Shown in pieces: positions 9,400 to 17,147 of a DNA stretch of 64,000 nt. This DNA is from JAWWPG01 sp963820035. Lineage in GTDB: Bacteria > Actinomycetota > Actinomycetes > Propionibacteriales > Nocardioidaceae. The stretch lies in the NCBI GenBank assembly GCA_963820035.1, contig CAWFYK010000009.1, positions 634,111-698,110 on the forward strand, written 5' to 3'. The notes beneath the pieces were generated by a model. That model saw only the letters and a program-made list of their open reading frames with translations. It did not search any database and was not told where the DNA came from. How positions within the stretch are numbered: the first letter of the stretch is position 1; each line of letters begins with the position of its first letter. The position numbers and the translations under genes are program-made.

Positions 9400-9654
9400 A
9401 TGACGCTGAGCGCTTCGGAGTTCTACGAGGCGGGGCTGGCGCTGCCTCCTTCGGTGCGGAAGGACGTGGCTCTCAGGTTGCTGGAGTCGGTCGAGGTCGT
9501 CGATCAAGATTCGGTCGACGAGGTGTGGACTGCTGAGATCTCCTCCCGGGTTGACGACATCCGCAGGGGCAGGGTCAAGACCATTCCCGGCGAGCAGGTC
9601 TTTGCCGACTTGGCTGCTCGACGCTCTGCGCGACAGGCTGCACGCGACGCATGA
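9400..9654 (+). CDS. Addiction-module antitoxin (RelB/ParD-like small antitoxin)
   Basis: An 84-residue protein with the layout of 'putative addiction module component' antitoxins: the N-terminal DNA-binding/dimerisation part (SASEFYEAGLALPPSVRKDVALRLLESVE), then a charged toxin-wrapping tail with VWTAEISSRVDDIRRG, the usual W-x-x-E-(I/L)-x-x-R motif. Its stop codon overlaps the toxin start by four bases (ATGA), the usual coupling. The start is ATG 9400, with no strong Shine-Dalgarno sequence. A shorter, degraded copy of this gene lies at 11191. Because the partner toxin is frameshifted, the antitoxin may now be orphaned. Confidence 0.8.
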   Translation: MTLSASEFYEAGLALPPSVRKDVALRLLESVEVVDQDSVDEVWTAEISSRVDDIRRGRVKTIPGEQVFADLAARRSARQAARDA

Positions 9655-9968
9655 CCCTCGGTTTCGACTTCCATCCGGAAGCGCGAGCCGAGTTGGTCGC
9701 GGATGTTGACTGGTACGACGACCGCGAGATCGGCGTCGGTGCGCGTCTCGAGGTCGCCGTCCGTGGGGCCATCGACGCGGCTGTCAAGTCGCCCGATACA
9801 TGGGCAGTCTGGCCCCGGCTGGGATCGCGAGCCGGTCGTACGCTCCAAGCTCGTGACGGGATTTCCGTATCGCATCGTCTACCTCGTTGAGGACGACCTG
9901 CTGACGGTCGTCGCGATCGCCCCTCCAAACGGCGCCCCGGCTACTGGCGGGACCGAGTCAGGCTGTGA
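9651..9968 (+). pseudogene. RelE/ParE-family toxin, two compensating frameshifts
   Basis: The frame begins as a ParE toxin (FHPEARAELVADVDWYDD, then VAVRGAIDAA) but is thrown out of frame near 9811-9815, where a C run appears one base too long. The middle of the domain (SKLVTGFPYRIVYLVEDD) reads only in the second frame, and the hallmark C-terminus KRRPGYWRDRV reads back in the first frame after an apparent one-base loss near 9925. As sequenced, translation ends early at 9890 with a scrambled tail. Restoring both bases gives a standard toxin of about 105 residues ending at 9968. Either the toxin has been inactivated or the sequence carries two errors. Confidence 0.75.
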
Positions 9969-10207
9969 CCGCGGGGTCGAGGTGTGGCAAATGCGTGGCA
10001 GCACGACCATCTACCACCGTCCGCGTCCAACGGCCAACGAGTCTTCGCAGGTCAGCCCGCCAATGCCAACGATGACCGTGGACAGCCACTGAGCGTGCCG
10101 GGGTTCCCCCACTACTACTGATCGTCACGGTGGCGTCGGGCAAGTCGAGGTCTTGGGGATGGCTTGTTTGAGAGCTTCCATCCTCGGGAGACCTCACGCC
10201 TATCCAG

Positions 10208-10954
10208 TTACGACGCACCGGGCCGCCGATCACGAACGGCACCCTCAACGGTGAAGAGCCCCTCACGCGACTCGCGGCCCTGCCAGGTGGTCAGGCACGC
10301 GCGGTTGCCCTGCGGGTCGGCCAGCACCCAGAACGCCGGCGCGGCGGTGTCATCGACAAGCTCGCCGCCCGCCTCGATCGCGGCGGCGATCCGGTCCTCG
10401 ACCATCTCGGGCGGAATCCTCAGGTCGAGGTGCCAGCGCTGCCGCGGAACGTCGTGGGCGTCGGTGGGCTGGAACCAGATCGTCGCCCGACGCCCGGTGG
10501 CGTCGCGGATCTGAATCTCCCCCCAGGCCTCGACGGTGTCGTAGTCGAGCAGGGCCGCCCAGAACGGCCTGATCTCTGCCTCATCTGCCGAGTCGAGGCC
10601 GAGCTCGAGCACGCTGGTGCGCTCCGGGTGCGGCGTGGCCCCGGCGGCCAGGGCCAGCTCACTGATGATCAGGGCCAGCACCACATCGCGCGAGGTCACC
10701 CCGCCGACGTCATGACTGATCAGCCGGACGTCGAGCCGCCCGTGGGCCAGGTCGAGGTCGGGGTAGTGGTTCATCTCCTCGGCGGCCAGCGTGATCGCGT
10801 CGACCAGCTTGACCGCGCTGACGAAGTCGCCGGTGTCGAAGCTGGCATGGAGGCGGTCGATCAGCATCCGCCAGTCGGGCAGCTGTTCGCCGCCCAGCTC
10901 CTGCTCGGTCAGCACCCGCTTCGGGTCGGGCCGGGTCCTGGTCTTGTCGCTCAC
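10208..10954 (-). CDS. Pterin-4a-carbinolamine dehydratase-like domain fused to a VOC/glyoxalase-like domain
   Basis: A 248-residue two-domain protein. The first half (about 10-110) has the PCD fold, with LTEQEL, DWRMLIDRLHASFDTGDFVSAVKLVDAI and the signature EEMNHYPDLDL in place of the usual E-x3-HHP-[ED]. The second half (about 115-235) is a VOC/glyoxalase_6-type domain (LELGLDSADEAEIRPFWAALLDY, then VPRQRWHLDLRIPPEMVEDRIAAAIEAGGELV and FWVLADPQGNRACL), with metal-ligand positions around HLDL and the late strand. Such fusions recur in actinomycetes without an assigned role. The start is ATG 10954. No phenylalanine hydroxylase gene is nearby, so a classical pterin-recycling role is uncertain. 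Confidence 0.8.
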   Translation of the reverse strand: MSDKTRTRPDPKRVLTEQELGGEQLPDWRMLIDRLHASFDTGDFVSAVKLVDAITLAAEEMNHYPDLDLAHGRLDVRLISHDVGGVTSRDVVLALIISELALAAGATPHPERTSVLELGLDSADEAEIRPFWAALLDYDTVEAWGEIQIRDATGRRATIWFQPTDAHDVPRQRWHLDLRIPPEMVEDRIAAAIEAGGELVDDTAAPAFWVLADPQGNRACLTTWQGRESREGLFTVEGAVRDRRPGAS

Positions 10955-11190
10955 TCACGTCTCCGTCTGTCCGATGGGCCGAGGGTTGTCGGCGACTCTG
11001 GCACAGGTCAACGACACGTGAACTCGCTGTGGAGCGACTCCGGCTGGTCGAGCGTCTCCCCCGCCGACCTCGATGTCACGATAGTCCGCCGAGACATCGA
11101 AGCCGTCGCGGCAGCCCTCAACGCCAGGCCCCGAAAGACGGTGGGATGGCGGAGAGGGAGCCGCTCCGGGTCCGCCGGTCGCGGAGTCAG

Positions 11191-11392
11191 GCATACAACC
11201 ACGACAAAGACGTTGAGCGCATCGGAGTTCTATGAGGGGTGGCTCGCCCTGCCTTCGTCGGTGCGCAAGGACGTGACGGGTCGGCTCCACTACACGCCGG
11301 AAGCTCAGCAGCAGCTCGAGACGAGCTGCGCCATCCCACGGGACGTGACCCTAGGTAATTCGGGTGCGTGTAGCGGCCCAACGATGGTGTGA
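11191..11392 (+). pseudogene. Remnant of a second toxin-antitoxin copy
   Basis: Bases 11191-11281 closely repeat 9385-9476, covering the leader and first 25 or so codons of the RelB-like antitoxin (SASEFYEGWLALPSSVRKDV). The ATG of the first copy is altered here, so the antitoxin has lost its start. The frame then jumps into LHYTPEAQQQLE, which looks like the N-terminus of a ParE/RelE toxin of another subfamily, and ends within 25 codons at 11392. This looks like a deletion that fused an antitoxin head to a toxin head, and it is not expected to be functional. Confidence 0.6.
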
Positions 11393-11399
11393 TCGCGGC

Positions 11400-12269
11400 G
11401 TGGCAATCGAGTTGAACACGCCGGACGTCGGCGAGCTTGACGATGTCGTGCGCGTCCTTCGCAGCTGGCAGCGCGACGATGCACCGATCCAACTGCACCC
11501 AGGGGACCTGGGCTGGCACTGGCAGTTCGGCTCGCAGGTGTTGGCCGCGGCGGTGCGGACGTGGAGCCGGGGCGGAACGATTCGCGCCCTCGGGTTCCTG
11601 GACAGCCCCGACGTACTGCGGATGACCGTCGCGCCCGAAGCGTGGCGCGAGGAAGAACTCGCACGAACGGTGGTGGCCGATCTGTCGGAGCCGGAGCGCG
11701 GCGTCCTCCCTGCCGGAAAGGTGTCGGTCGAAGTGCCTGACAGCACCCGGGTCCAAGACCTGCTATCGGAGGGCGTCTGGAGCGCTGGTGATCCCTGGAC
11801 CCCGTTGCGCCTGACGTTGGCGGCGCCGGTGGATCAGGGGGGTCTGCGGACCGAAGTGGTCGAGTCGGCCGAGCAGGTGTCCGAGTGCACGGCGGTCCAC
11901 CGGTCGGCCTGGGGGTCTGAGCGGTTCACGGACGAGAAGTGGCACACGATGGCGGCGGGGTCGCCGTTCGCCGACGCCCGGTGCCTGCTCGCACGTGACG
12001 ACCAGGGCGTGGCGGTGGCAACGGTGACGGTCTGGTCGGCCGGACCGCGCCGGCCGGGGCTGCTCGAGCCGTTGGGCGTGCACGCCGACCATCGCCGGCG
12101 CGGTTACGGCGCGGCGATCTGCCGGGCCGCCGCCGCCCAGCTCCGGAAGCTTGGCTCATCGAGTCTGCTTGTCTGCACTCCTAGCTCCCTCCAGAGCGCT
12201 GTCACCACCTACGAAGCGGCCGGCTTCGAGCGGCAACCCGAGCGCCTGGATCGGTCTCGAACCACCTGA
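11400..12269 (+). CDS. GNAT-family N-acetyltransferase (tandem GNAT-like)
   Basis: A protein of about 289 residues with a clear C-terminal GNAT domain. The acetyl-CoA-binding motif A is LEPLGVHADHRRRGYGAAICRAAAAQLRKLG, with R-R-x-G-Y-G/A as the pyrophosphate loop, followed by the motif B region SSLQSAVTTYEAAGFE. The N-terminal half resembles a degenerate first GNAT unit, giving the usual length of double-GNAT proteins. The start is uncertain: GTG 11400 or the in-frame GTG 11364, neither with a strong Shine-Dalgarno sequence. Substrate unknown; no neighbouring gene suggests one. Confidence 0.78.
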   Translation: MAIELNTPDVGELDDVVRVLRSWQRDDAPIQLHPGDLGWHWQFGSQVLAAAVRTWSRGGTIRALGFLDSPDVLRMTVAPEAWREEELARTVVADLSEPERGVLPAGKVSVEVPDSTRVQDLLSEGVWSAGDPWTPLRLTLAAPVDQGGLRTEVVESAEQVSECTAVHRSAWGSERFTDEKWHTMAAGSPFADARCLLARDDQGVAVATVTVWSAGPRRPGLLEPLGVHADHRRRGYGAAICRAAAAQLRKLGSSSLLVCTPSSLQSAVTTYEAAGFERQPERLDRSRTT

Positions 12270-12404
12270 CCGACCTGTCGTCCGTCCGACGAGCGCAGCG
12301 CCGGCCCCTCGGAACACGGACCAGGACCGCCTGACCAGCCCCGGCGCGGTCTGCGACGTCGCCGTCAAGGGTGACCCGCCCATGCCCGAGTCGGAGGAGC
12401 GAAC

Positions 12405-12776
12405 CTACTGGCTGCTCGTCGAGTCGCCGACCTCCTCGCGCTGGACCACATCGACCGAGATCTCCACTGCCGGGACCGTCCCCCGGTTCTCGAGCCAATG
12501 AAGGGTGTTCCGGTCCTCGGGCCACCCCACACCCGGCCCGTAGTCCGTGGCGATCCCATCTCGGTGGTCGGTGATCATTCCCTCGAGGACGTAGACGGTC
12601 CCCGGTCTGCCGTTGTGGTCGTGGAGGGGGCCGAAAACTCCTCCCGGTTCGATGGTCACCTTCCGCATCCGAAGCTGGCGGCCCTCCATGCCCGGGATCT
12701 CCGGGCCGAGATCAACCGTGGCCAGCAGTTCCACCGCGACACCCTTCGCCTCTGGCGCCGCCTTATCATCGCTCAT
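12405..12776 (-). CDS. Cupin-domain protein
   Basis: A 123-residue single cupin. The first conserved motif is at GGVFGPLHDHNGRPGTVYVLEG, with two His and one Glu as likely metal ligands, and the second is near GVGWPEDRNTLHWLENRG, contributing the last His. Small cupins of this type bind a divalent metal and act as dioxygenases, isomerases or ligand sensors; nothing here chooses between them. The start is ATG 12776. It stands alone between genes on the opposite strand. Confidence 0.8.
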   Translation of the reverse strand: MSDDKAAPEAKGVAVELLATVDLGPEIPGMEGRQLRMRKVTIEPGGVFGPLHDHNGRPGTVYVLEGMITDHRDGIATDYGPGVGWPEDRNTLHWLENRGTVPAVEISVDVVQREEVGDSTSSQ

Positions 12777-13171
12777 CGTGCTGTCCTTCCGTCGGGCGGA
12801 GAGTCACCGCAGAACCTGGTGACCGCAGGGCAGACGATGCCCCTGGGTGGTGCTGTGGCCTCTCATCCTCCATGAACTCGAACAGTGACGCCCGGCGGAG
12901 CTCGCCTCCGAGGCATGACCAGGTTCCTCGTCACCCCTCAACTGTGTCGTCAGCTCGCTTGGAGCTTCGCGTCGACCTGTGTCCCGATGTTGCGGGCATC
13001 GTTGCCCACTCGGACAACATCAGACCCTCGCCCGGCGTACGAGTCCGCCACTATAGGTCGAACAAGCATGTTTGACTTATGCTAATCTCAGATAAGTCAA
13101 ACATGCATGTTTGAGTTGGCCGGGAGCCACGGCTGTCTCCGGCCAGGACTCGAACGAACGAGGAGGCAACC
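12777..13171. other. 395-bp control region upstream of the MFS exporter
   Basis: No gene is seen. The right third holds paired palindromic operators (13058-13114, listed separately) with a plausible -10 (TATGCT at 13079 or TAATCT at 13083) between them. A GAGGAGG Shine-Dalgarno sequence lies just before ATG 13172. The left part contains the cupin gene leader. Confidence 0.5.
13058..13114. promoter_or_regulatory. Paired palindromic repressor operators (probable TetR sites)
   Basis: An 18-bp perfect palindrome, TCAAACATGCATGTTTGA, occupies 13097-13114. A second copy at 13058-13075 matches it at 16 of 18 positions, 39 bp away centre to centre. Together they also create a 15-bp perfect inverted repeat (13066-13080 against 13092-13106). 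The likely -10 lies between them, so bound repressor would block the exporter promoter. The TetR gene convergent with the exporter is the obvious candidate ligand. Confidence 0.7.
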
Positions 13172-14587
13172 ATGACGACCACACATGTTCCCGAGACGGT
13201 CAGCCCCACGAGGCGCCAGTGGCTGTCGCTCCTTCTTCTCGCCACAGCCCAGCTGATGCTCGTCCTGGATGTCACCGTCGTGAATGTGGCCCTTCCTCGG
13301 ATCAGCCTCGACCTCGGCCTGGGCCGAGCCGCCGTCCCATGGGTGCTGACGATCTACACGCTGACCTTCGGCGGACTCATGTTGCTGGGGGGCCGCGTTT
13401 CGGACATCGTGGGGTCGCGGCGGATGGTGATGCTCGGCCTGGCAGTGTTCACCGGATCCTCCCTGGTCTGCGGCCTCGCCCATAGTGCGACCTCCCTCCT
13501 TGCCGGTCGAGCCGCGCAGGGAGTGGGCGCTGCCCTTCTTTCACCCGCGGCACTCGGGCTGGTCATGAAGGTATTCCCTGGCGCAGAGCGACCCAGAGCA
13601 CTTGGGGTGTGGGCGGCCATCAGCGGAGTGGGGAGCGCCCTTGGGGTGGTCCTCGGGGGACTGCTGACGTCCGAAGCCGGGTGGAGGTGGGTGTTCGCCA
13701 TCAACGTCCCCATCGGGCTCACCTTGCTGACAGCCATCCCGGTCGTTGTTGTCGCCGGTCCACCGAATTCCGGATCCGAGCTGGCCCTTGACGTCCCAGG
13801 TGCACTCCTGGTCACCGCCGGAACCTCGGCCGCGATCTACGGGCTCGTCAACGCCGGAAGCGCCGGTTGGACCTCGGTGGCCACGTTCACTGCGCTCGCG
13901 CTGGCTGTCACGCTGTGGGCCACGTTCGTAGCGGTTGAACGCGCGAGCAGACATCCGCTCTTGCGTCTTGAGCTCCTTCGTGACCGTGGAGTCTCAGCCG
14001 GAGCATTCCTCATGGTGAGTGCCACAGGATTGCTCGTGGGTGGCTTCTTCCTCGGCTCCTTCGCGCTGCAATACCTGCACGGGCTCAGCGCGGTCGACGT
14101 CGGGTTGGCCTTCCTCCCGGTCGCCATCGGCACCGTCGCAGGGGCACACACCGCCAGCAAGGTGGTGACGCGAGTCAGCGCCCGCCGGGTCGGGGTCTTC
14201 GGCCTCGCCCTCGCGGCGGTGGGATACGGGCTCATGACACAAACCGCTCATGCCTGGGCCCTCGTCATCGGGCTCGGCGTTGCCGCCGTTGGACTCGGTG
14301 CGACCTTTGTGACAGCCTTCACCTCCTCGCTCGCGCACGCACGGAGCGCGGATGCCGGCTTGCGCTCTGCGATCGTCAACACCTCCCACGAGCTCGGTGG
14401 TGCGTTCGGGGTCGCTGTGCTGTCCACTGCCGCCGGATCGGGGCTCGTCGCCGGCCAGCTCGATGCAGCCGGGTTCCATCGTGCGTTCGAGGTGGGCTGC
14501 GCGGCAGCCTTCCTATCTGTCGTAGCTGCGGCCGTCCTCGTGCCTTCGGTGACCCGCAGCGCCGACGCCGGTCCTCACGGCCACTAG
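13172..14587 (+). CDS. MFS drug-export permease, DHA2 type
   Basis: A 471-residue major facilitator protein with roughly fourteen hydrophobic segments, as in the DHA2 (EmrB/QacA-like) group. Helix 1 carries MLVLDVTVVNVALPRI, typical of DHA2 motif D1; motif A is GGRVSDIVGSRRMVM in the loop between helices 2 and 3; and GVGSALGVVLGGLL, followed by WRWVFAINVPIG, is the antiporter motif C region. It should export lipophilic or cationic compounds in exchange for protons. The start is ATG 13172 behind GAGGAGG. Two palindromic operators lie 60 to 115 bp upstream, and its stop overlaps the end of the convergent TetR gene by four bases. Confidence 0.88.
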   Translation: MTTTHVPETVSPTRRQWLSLLLLATAQLMLVLDVTVVNVALPRISLDLGLGRAAVPWVLTIYTLTFGGLMLLGGRVSDIVGSRRMVMLGLAVFTGSSLVCGLAHSATSLLAGRAAQGVGAALLSPAALGLVMKVFPGAERPRALGVWAAISGVGSALGVVLGGLLTSEAGWRWVFAINVPIGLTLLTAIPVVVVAGPPNSGSELALDVPGALLVTAGTSAAIYGLVNAGSAGWTSVATFTALALAVTLWATFVAVERASRHPLLRLELLRDRGVSAGAFLMVSATGLLVGGFFLGSFALQYLHGLSAVDVGLAFLPVAIGTVAGAHTASKVVTRVSARRVGVFGLALAAVGYGLMTQTAHAWALVIGLGVAAVGLGATFVTAFTSSLAHARSADAGLRSAIVNTSHELGGAFGVAVLSTAAGSGLVAGQLDAAGFHRAFEVGCAAAFLSVVAAAVLVPSVTRSADAGPHGH

Positions 14588-15249
14588 GAGGGTGGAGCCG
14601 TTCGACCCGGGGTAATCGGCCCCACCGCTGGCTGGGGCACTGCCGTTCCCGGCGGGGTAAACGCTGCGAGCAGGGTCGCCGCGATGACACCCCCCGCCTG
14701 AGCGGACTTCAGTCGACCTGCCGCGCACTCCTCAGCCGCGGCATGCATGACCGTGTAGCACAGTGTGACCATCCACGCTCGCGGCAGATCCCGACGGAAA
14801 GCCCCAGACCTCTGGCCCTTTGTGATCAATGCCTCGACTCGGCGCAGATGCGGGTCGTGGTGCAGTCGAATGGTCTCGGCGGGCAGTTCCTGCTGCGCTG
14901 CCCGAAGGACGGCCCGGAACCGGTCGACGATCTGCCAGGTCGACCCCACCAACTCAACGAGCGCGGTCACCGGTTCCGCGGAATTGCCCGTCCCGGCGAG
15001 CGCGGCGTCGGCCTCCGCGGAGACACGCGCCAGGACCGCCTCCACCAGCTCGGCGCGGTTGCCGAAGTGCCCGTAGAGGGTGACCCGCCCGACACCCGCA
15101 TCCGAAGCGATGTCCGCCACTGTCGCATCCGGATCGTGCGCCAGACTGGCCGCTGCGGCCTCCAATATCGCCGTGACGTTTCGCCGAGCGTCCGCGCGCT
15201 GAGGGCGTGCATGACGCGTCTCACGATCCGGGCCGGCCCGCGGCGCCAT
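14584..15249 (-). CDS. TetR-family transcriptional repressor
   Basis: A 221-residue repressor. The N-terminal helix-turn-helix is clear (RNVTAILEAAAASLAHDPDATVADIASDAGVGRVTLYGHFGNRAELVEAVL, about residues 22-72), followed by an all-helical ligand-binding domain. ATG 15249 is chosen because it has a GAGGAG Shine-Dalgarno sequence and starts about 20 residues before the DNA-binding domain; the frame is open further upstream. It overlaps the end of the convergent MFS exporter gene by four bases. It probably represses the exporter through the operators at 13058-13114. A TCGGA/TCCGA inverted repeat in its own leader (about 15258-15275) may be an autoregulatory site. Confidence 0.85.
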   Translation of the reverse strand: MAPRAGPDRETRHARPQRADARRNVTAILEAAAASLAHDPDATVADIASDAGVGRVTLYGHFGNRAELVEAVLARVSAEADAALAGTGNSAEPVTALVELVGSTWQIVDRFRAVLRAAQQELPAETIRLHHDPHLRRVEALITKGQRSGAFRRDLPRAWMVTLCYTVMHAAAEECAAGRLKSAQAGGVIAATLLAAFTPPGTAVPQPAVGPITPGRTAPPS

Positions 15250-15468
15250 CACTACTCCTCTAACTCGGATCACAATGTCCGACTTCATCATAGGCAATAG
15301 CGAGGACGTGGCGTTCGAGGTCTCGGTTGTCATGCCGCCCCAAAGCCGGCCCGCCACCCTGGACAGGAGCGTTTCGCTGCTGACCTGTTTCCGGATGTGC
15401 GTTGAATCGTGATGCGAGCCTGCTGGGGTCGTCGGGACAGATCCTCCAACGCACCGGGAGTGATGGGT

Positions 15469-16020
15469 ATGAGCTTCAGAACGCGCGCCATCGGGTCGGT
15501 TGTCCTAGCGATCGCGGCCACAGCCACGACGGCCTTCGGAGCAACGGCATCCGCGTCGACAGCTGACGAGAGCGCCACGTCATCGTGGCATCGCTACCAC
15601 CAACAGGACTCCACGGTCCCTGCCGGAGACGGCTGCAGCTTCAAGGTGGCGGTGAAAGTGATGTACGACCGCGAGTACTACCGCATCCTGACTCGCTGGG
15701 ACAACGGACGACCACGCCTCGAGCTGTGGCGCGGTCCGCTGATCCTCCGGTTCACCAACACGTCGAGCCACAAGGCCGTCGTACGCAACGTCTCAGGCGT
15801 GGCCTACGAGCTGCTCAACCGCGACAAGAGCTTCCACGCGATCAAGATCATCAGCGGGCACTTCTCCGCCACTCTTGCTCCCGGAAGCGACCCTGGGCAG
15901 GGGATCTACTACGTCGGCGGGCATGGTGCCCGGCTGATCGTGCGGGATGACGGCACCGAGGCGCTCGATTTCGGCCGCCACGGCCACGCCGAGAACCTCT
16001 GCGATCCGCTCGGCACCTGA
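15469..16020 (+). CDS. Secreted protein of unknown function
   Basis: A 183-residue protein with a typical Sec signal peptide (Arg residues, then a hydrophobic core around AIGSVVLAIAATATTAFG, cleavage probably near ASAS). The mature part is beta-rich, with two Cys (in DGCSFKVAV and ENLCDPLG) that could form a disulfide across the domain. No family is recognised. ATG 15469 is preferred over ATG 15463 because the GGGAG upstream is at a workable distance from it. The next gene, corA, is convergent. Confidence 0.7.
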   Translation: MSFRTRAIGSVVLAIAATATTAFGATASASTADESATSSWHRYHQQDSTVPAGDGCSFKVAVKVMYDREYYRILTRWDNGRPRLELWRGPLILRFTNTSSHKAVVRNVSGVAYELLNRDKSFHAIKIISGHFSATLAPGSDPGQGIYYVGGHGARLIVRDDGTEALDFGRHGHAENLCDPLGT

Positions 16021-16036
16021 CGTCGCGCGATCGCTG

Positions 16037-17071
16037 TTACCACCAGCCCTGCTTCCGTGCCCAGCGCAGCAGGATGCCGCTGATCACTAGCATGACGAGC
16101 AGCACGAGAATCAGCTGGGTGACATGCGTGTGCTGGTTGACGATGACGTTCATGCCATAGACAGAGGCGATGGCGGTCACGGGCAGCGTCACGGCGGCGA
16201 TGACCGCGAGCCGCTCCATCGCGAGGGTCATCTTCGTCGTGACCCTGGTCTGGTAGAGGTCGATCACCCCGAAGAGGAACTGACACTCCCCATCGGCGAT
16301 CGACCGGACCCGCTCGAACTGGTCCTGCAGATCGCGCGCGTGCGGCAGGTCGGACGTCGGTACGACGCCGTCCAGCGCGCTCATCCGCGCATAGATCTCG
16401 CGAGACTGAGCGGCCATCGTGCGGACCGTGATGAGCTCATGGCGGAAGAGGAACATCTCCTCGAGCAGGTCCTCGGGTTGCCGGAAGTCGCCCTGCATCA
16501 CGCGTGACTCGAGGTCTGGGATGAGCTCGGCGATCTCGCCGACCGAGGCCCGCTGCCGGCGTGCCATCGCCGAGACGATCGCGTAGGACAGCTCGGCCGG
16601 CGAGCTGGGCTTGAAGCGCCCGAAGGCGATGCGCCGGAGGACGTCGTCGCAGTCCTCCGTCGCGGTCTCGAGCTTGACCTCGGGGTTGAGGGGCCCGTGG
16701 ATCGTGATGAGGAGGCGGGTGGCGATGACCTGGTCCAGCTCGAGGAGGTGGATATGGCCCCGCCGCCCGGGCGAGGGGCTGTGGAGTACGACGAAGACGT
16801 GCTCGCGGTAGCCGTGGATCGTCGGGATGTGGTTGCGCTCCCGGCACGACTTCGCCACCAGCGGGTGGACACCGATGTCCGGTCCCGTCAGGGTCTTCTC
16901 GGCTGCGTCACTCCACTCCGCGATGTCGATCCAGACGAAGCCATCGGTGCGTTGGAGTAGCTCGTGCAGCTCGCCCTCGTCGGCGTACTCGAGCCCCTCG
17001 GGGGTGAGGAATCGAATGTCCACGGCCCAAGAGTGCGCCTGGATGGGGAGGACGTCCAGAGCACGCTGCAT
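16037..17071 (-). CDS. corA: CorA-family divalent cation channel
   Basis: A 344-residue (from ATG 17071) CorA channel. The cytoplasmic N-terminal alpha/beta domain and long helices come first, then two C-terminal membrane helices. The selectivity signature YGMN (in ASVYGMNVIVNQHTH) follows the first helix, as in Mg2+/Co2+ and some Zn2+ transporters, and a basic tail (RWARKQGWW) ends the protein. The start is uncertain: an in-frame start at 17107 and an internal GTG just before DIRFLTPEG are alternatives. It is divergent from the pnt operon, with the start codons about 75 bp apart, and could share a control region with it. Confidence 0.87.
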   Translation of the reverse strand: MQRALDVLPIQAHSWAVDIRFLTPEGLEYADEGELHELLQRTDGFVWIDIAEWSDAAEKTLTGPDIGVHPLVAKSCRERNHIPTIHGYREHVFVVLHSPSPGRRGHIHLLELDQVIATRLLITIHGPLNPEVKLETATEDCDDVLRRIAFGRFKPSSPAELSYAIVSAMARRQRASVGEIAELIPDLESRVMQGDFRQPEDLLEEMFLFRHELITVRTMAAQSREIYARMSALDGVVPTSDLPHARDLQDQFERVRSIADGECQFLFGVIDLYQTRVTTKMTLAMERLAVIAAVTLPVTAIASVYGMNVIVNQHTHVTQLILVLLVMLVISGILLRWARKQGWW

Positions 17072-17147
17072 GTGTTTCGCGCCTCGATTGTCGAGACACC
17101 GGGCCAAGGTGGCCTCGAAGGGACCGTGCGTGCCATAGGTTCATAGC

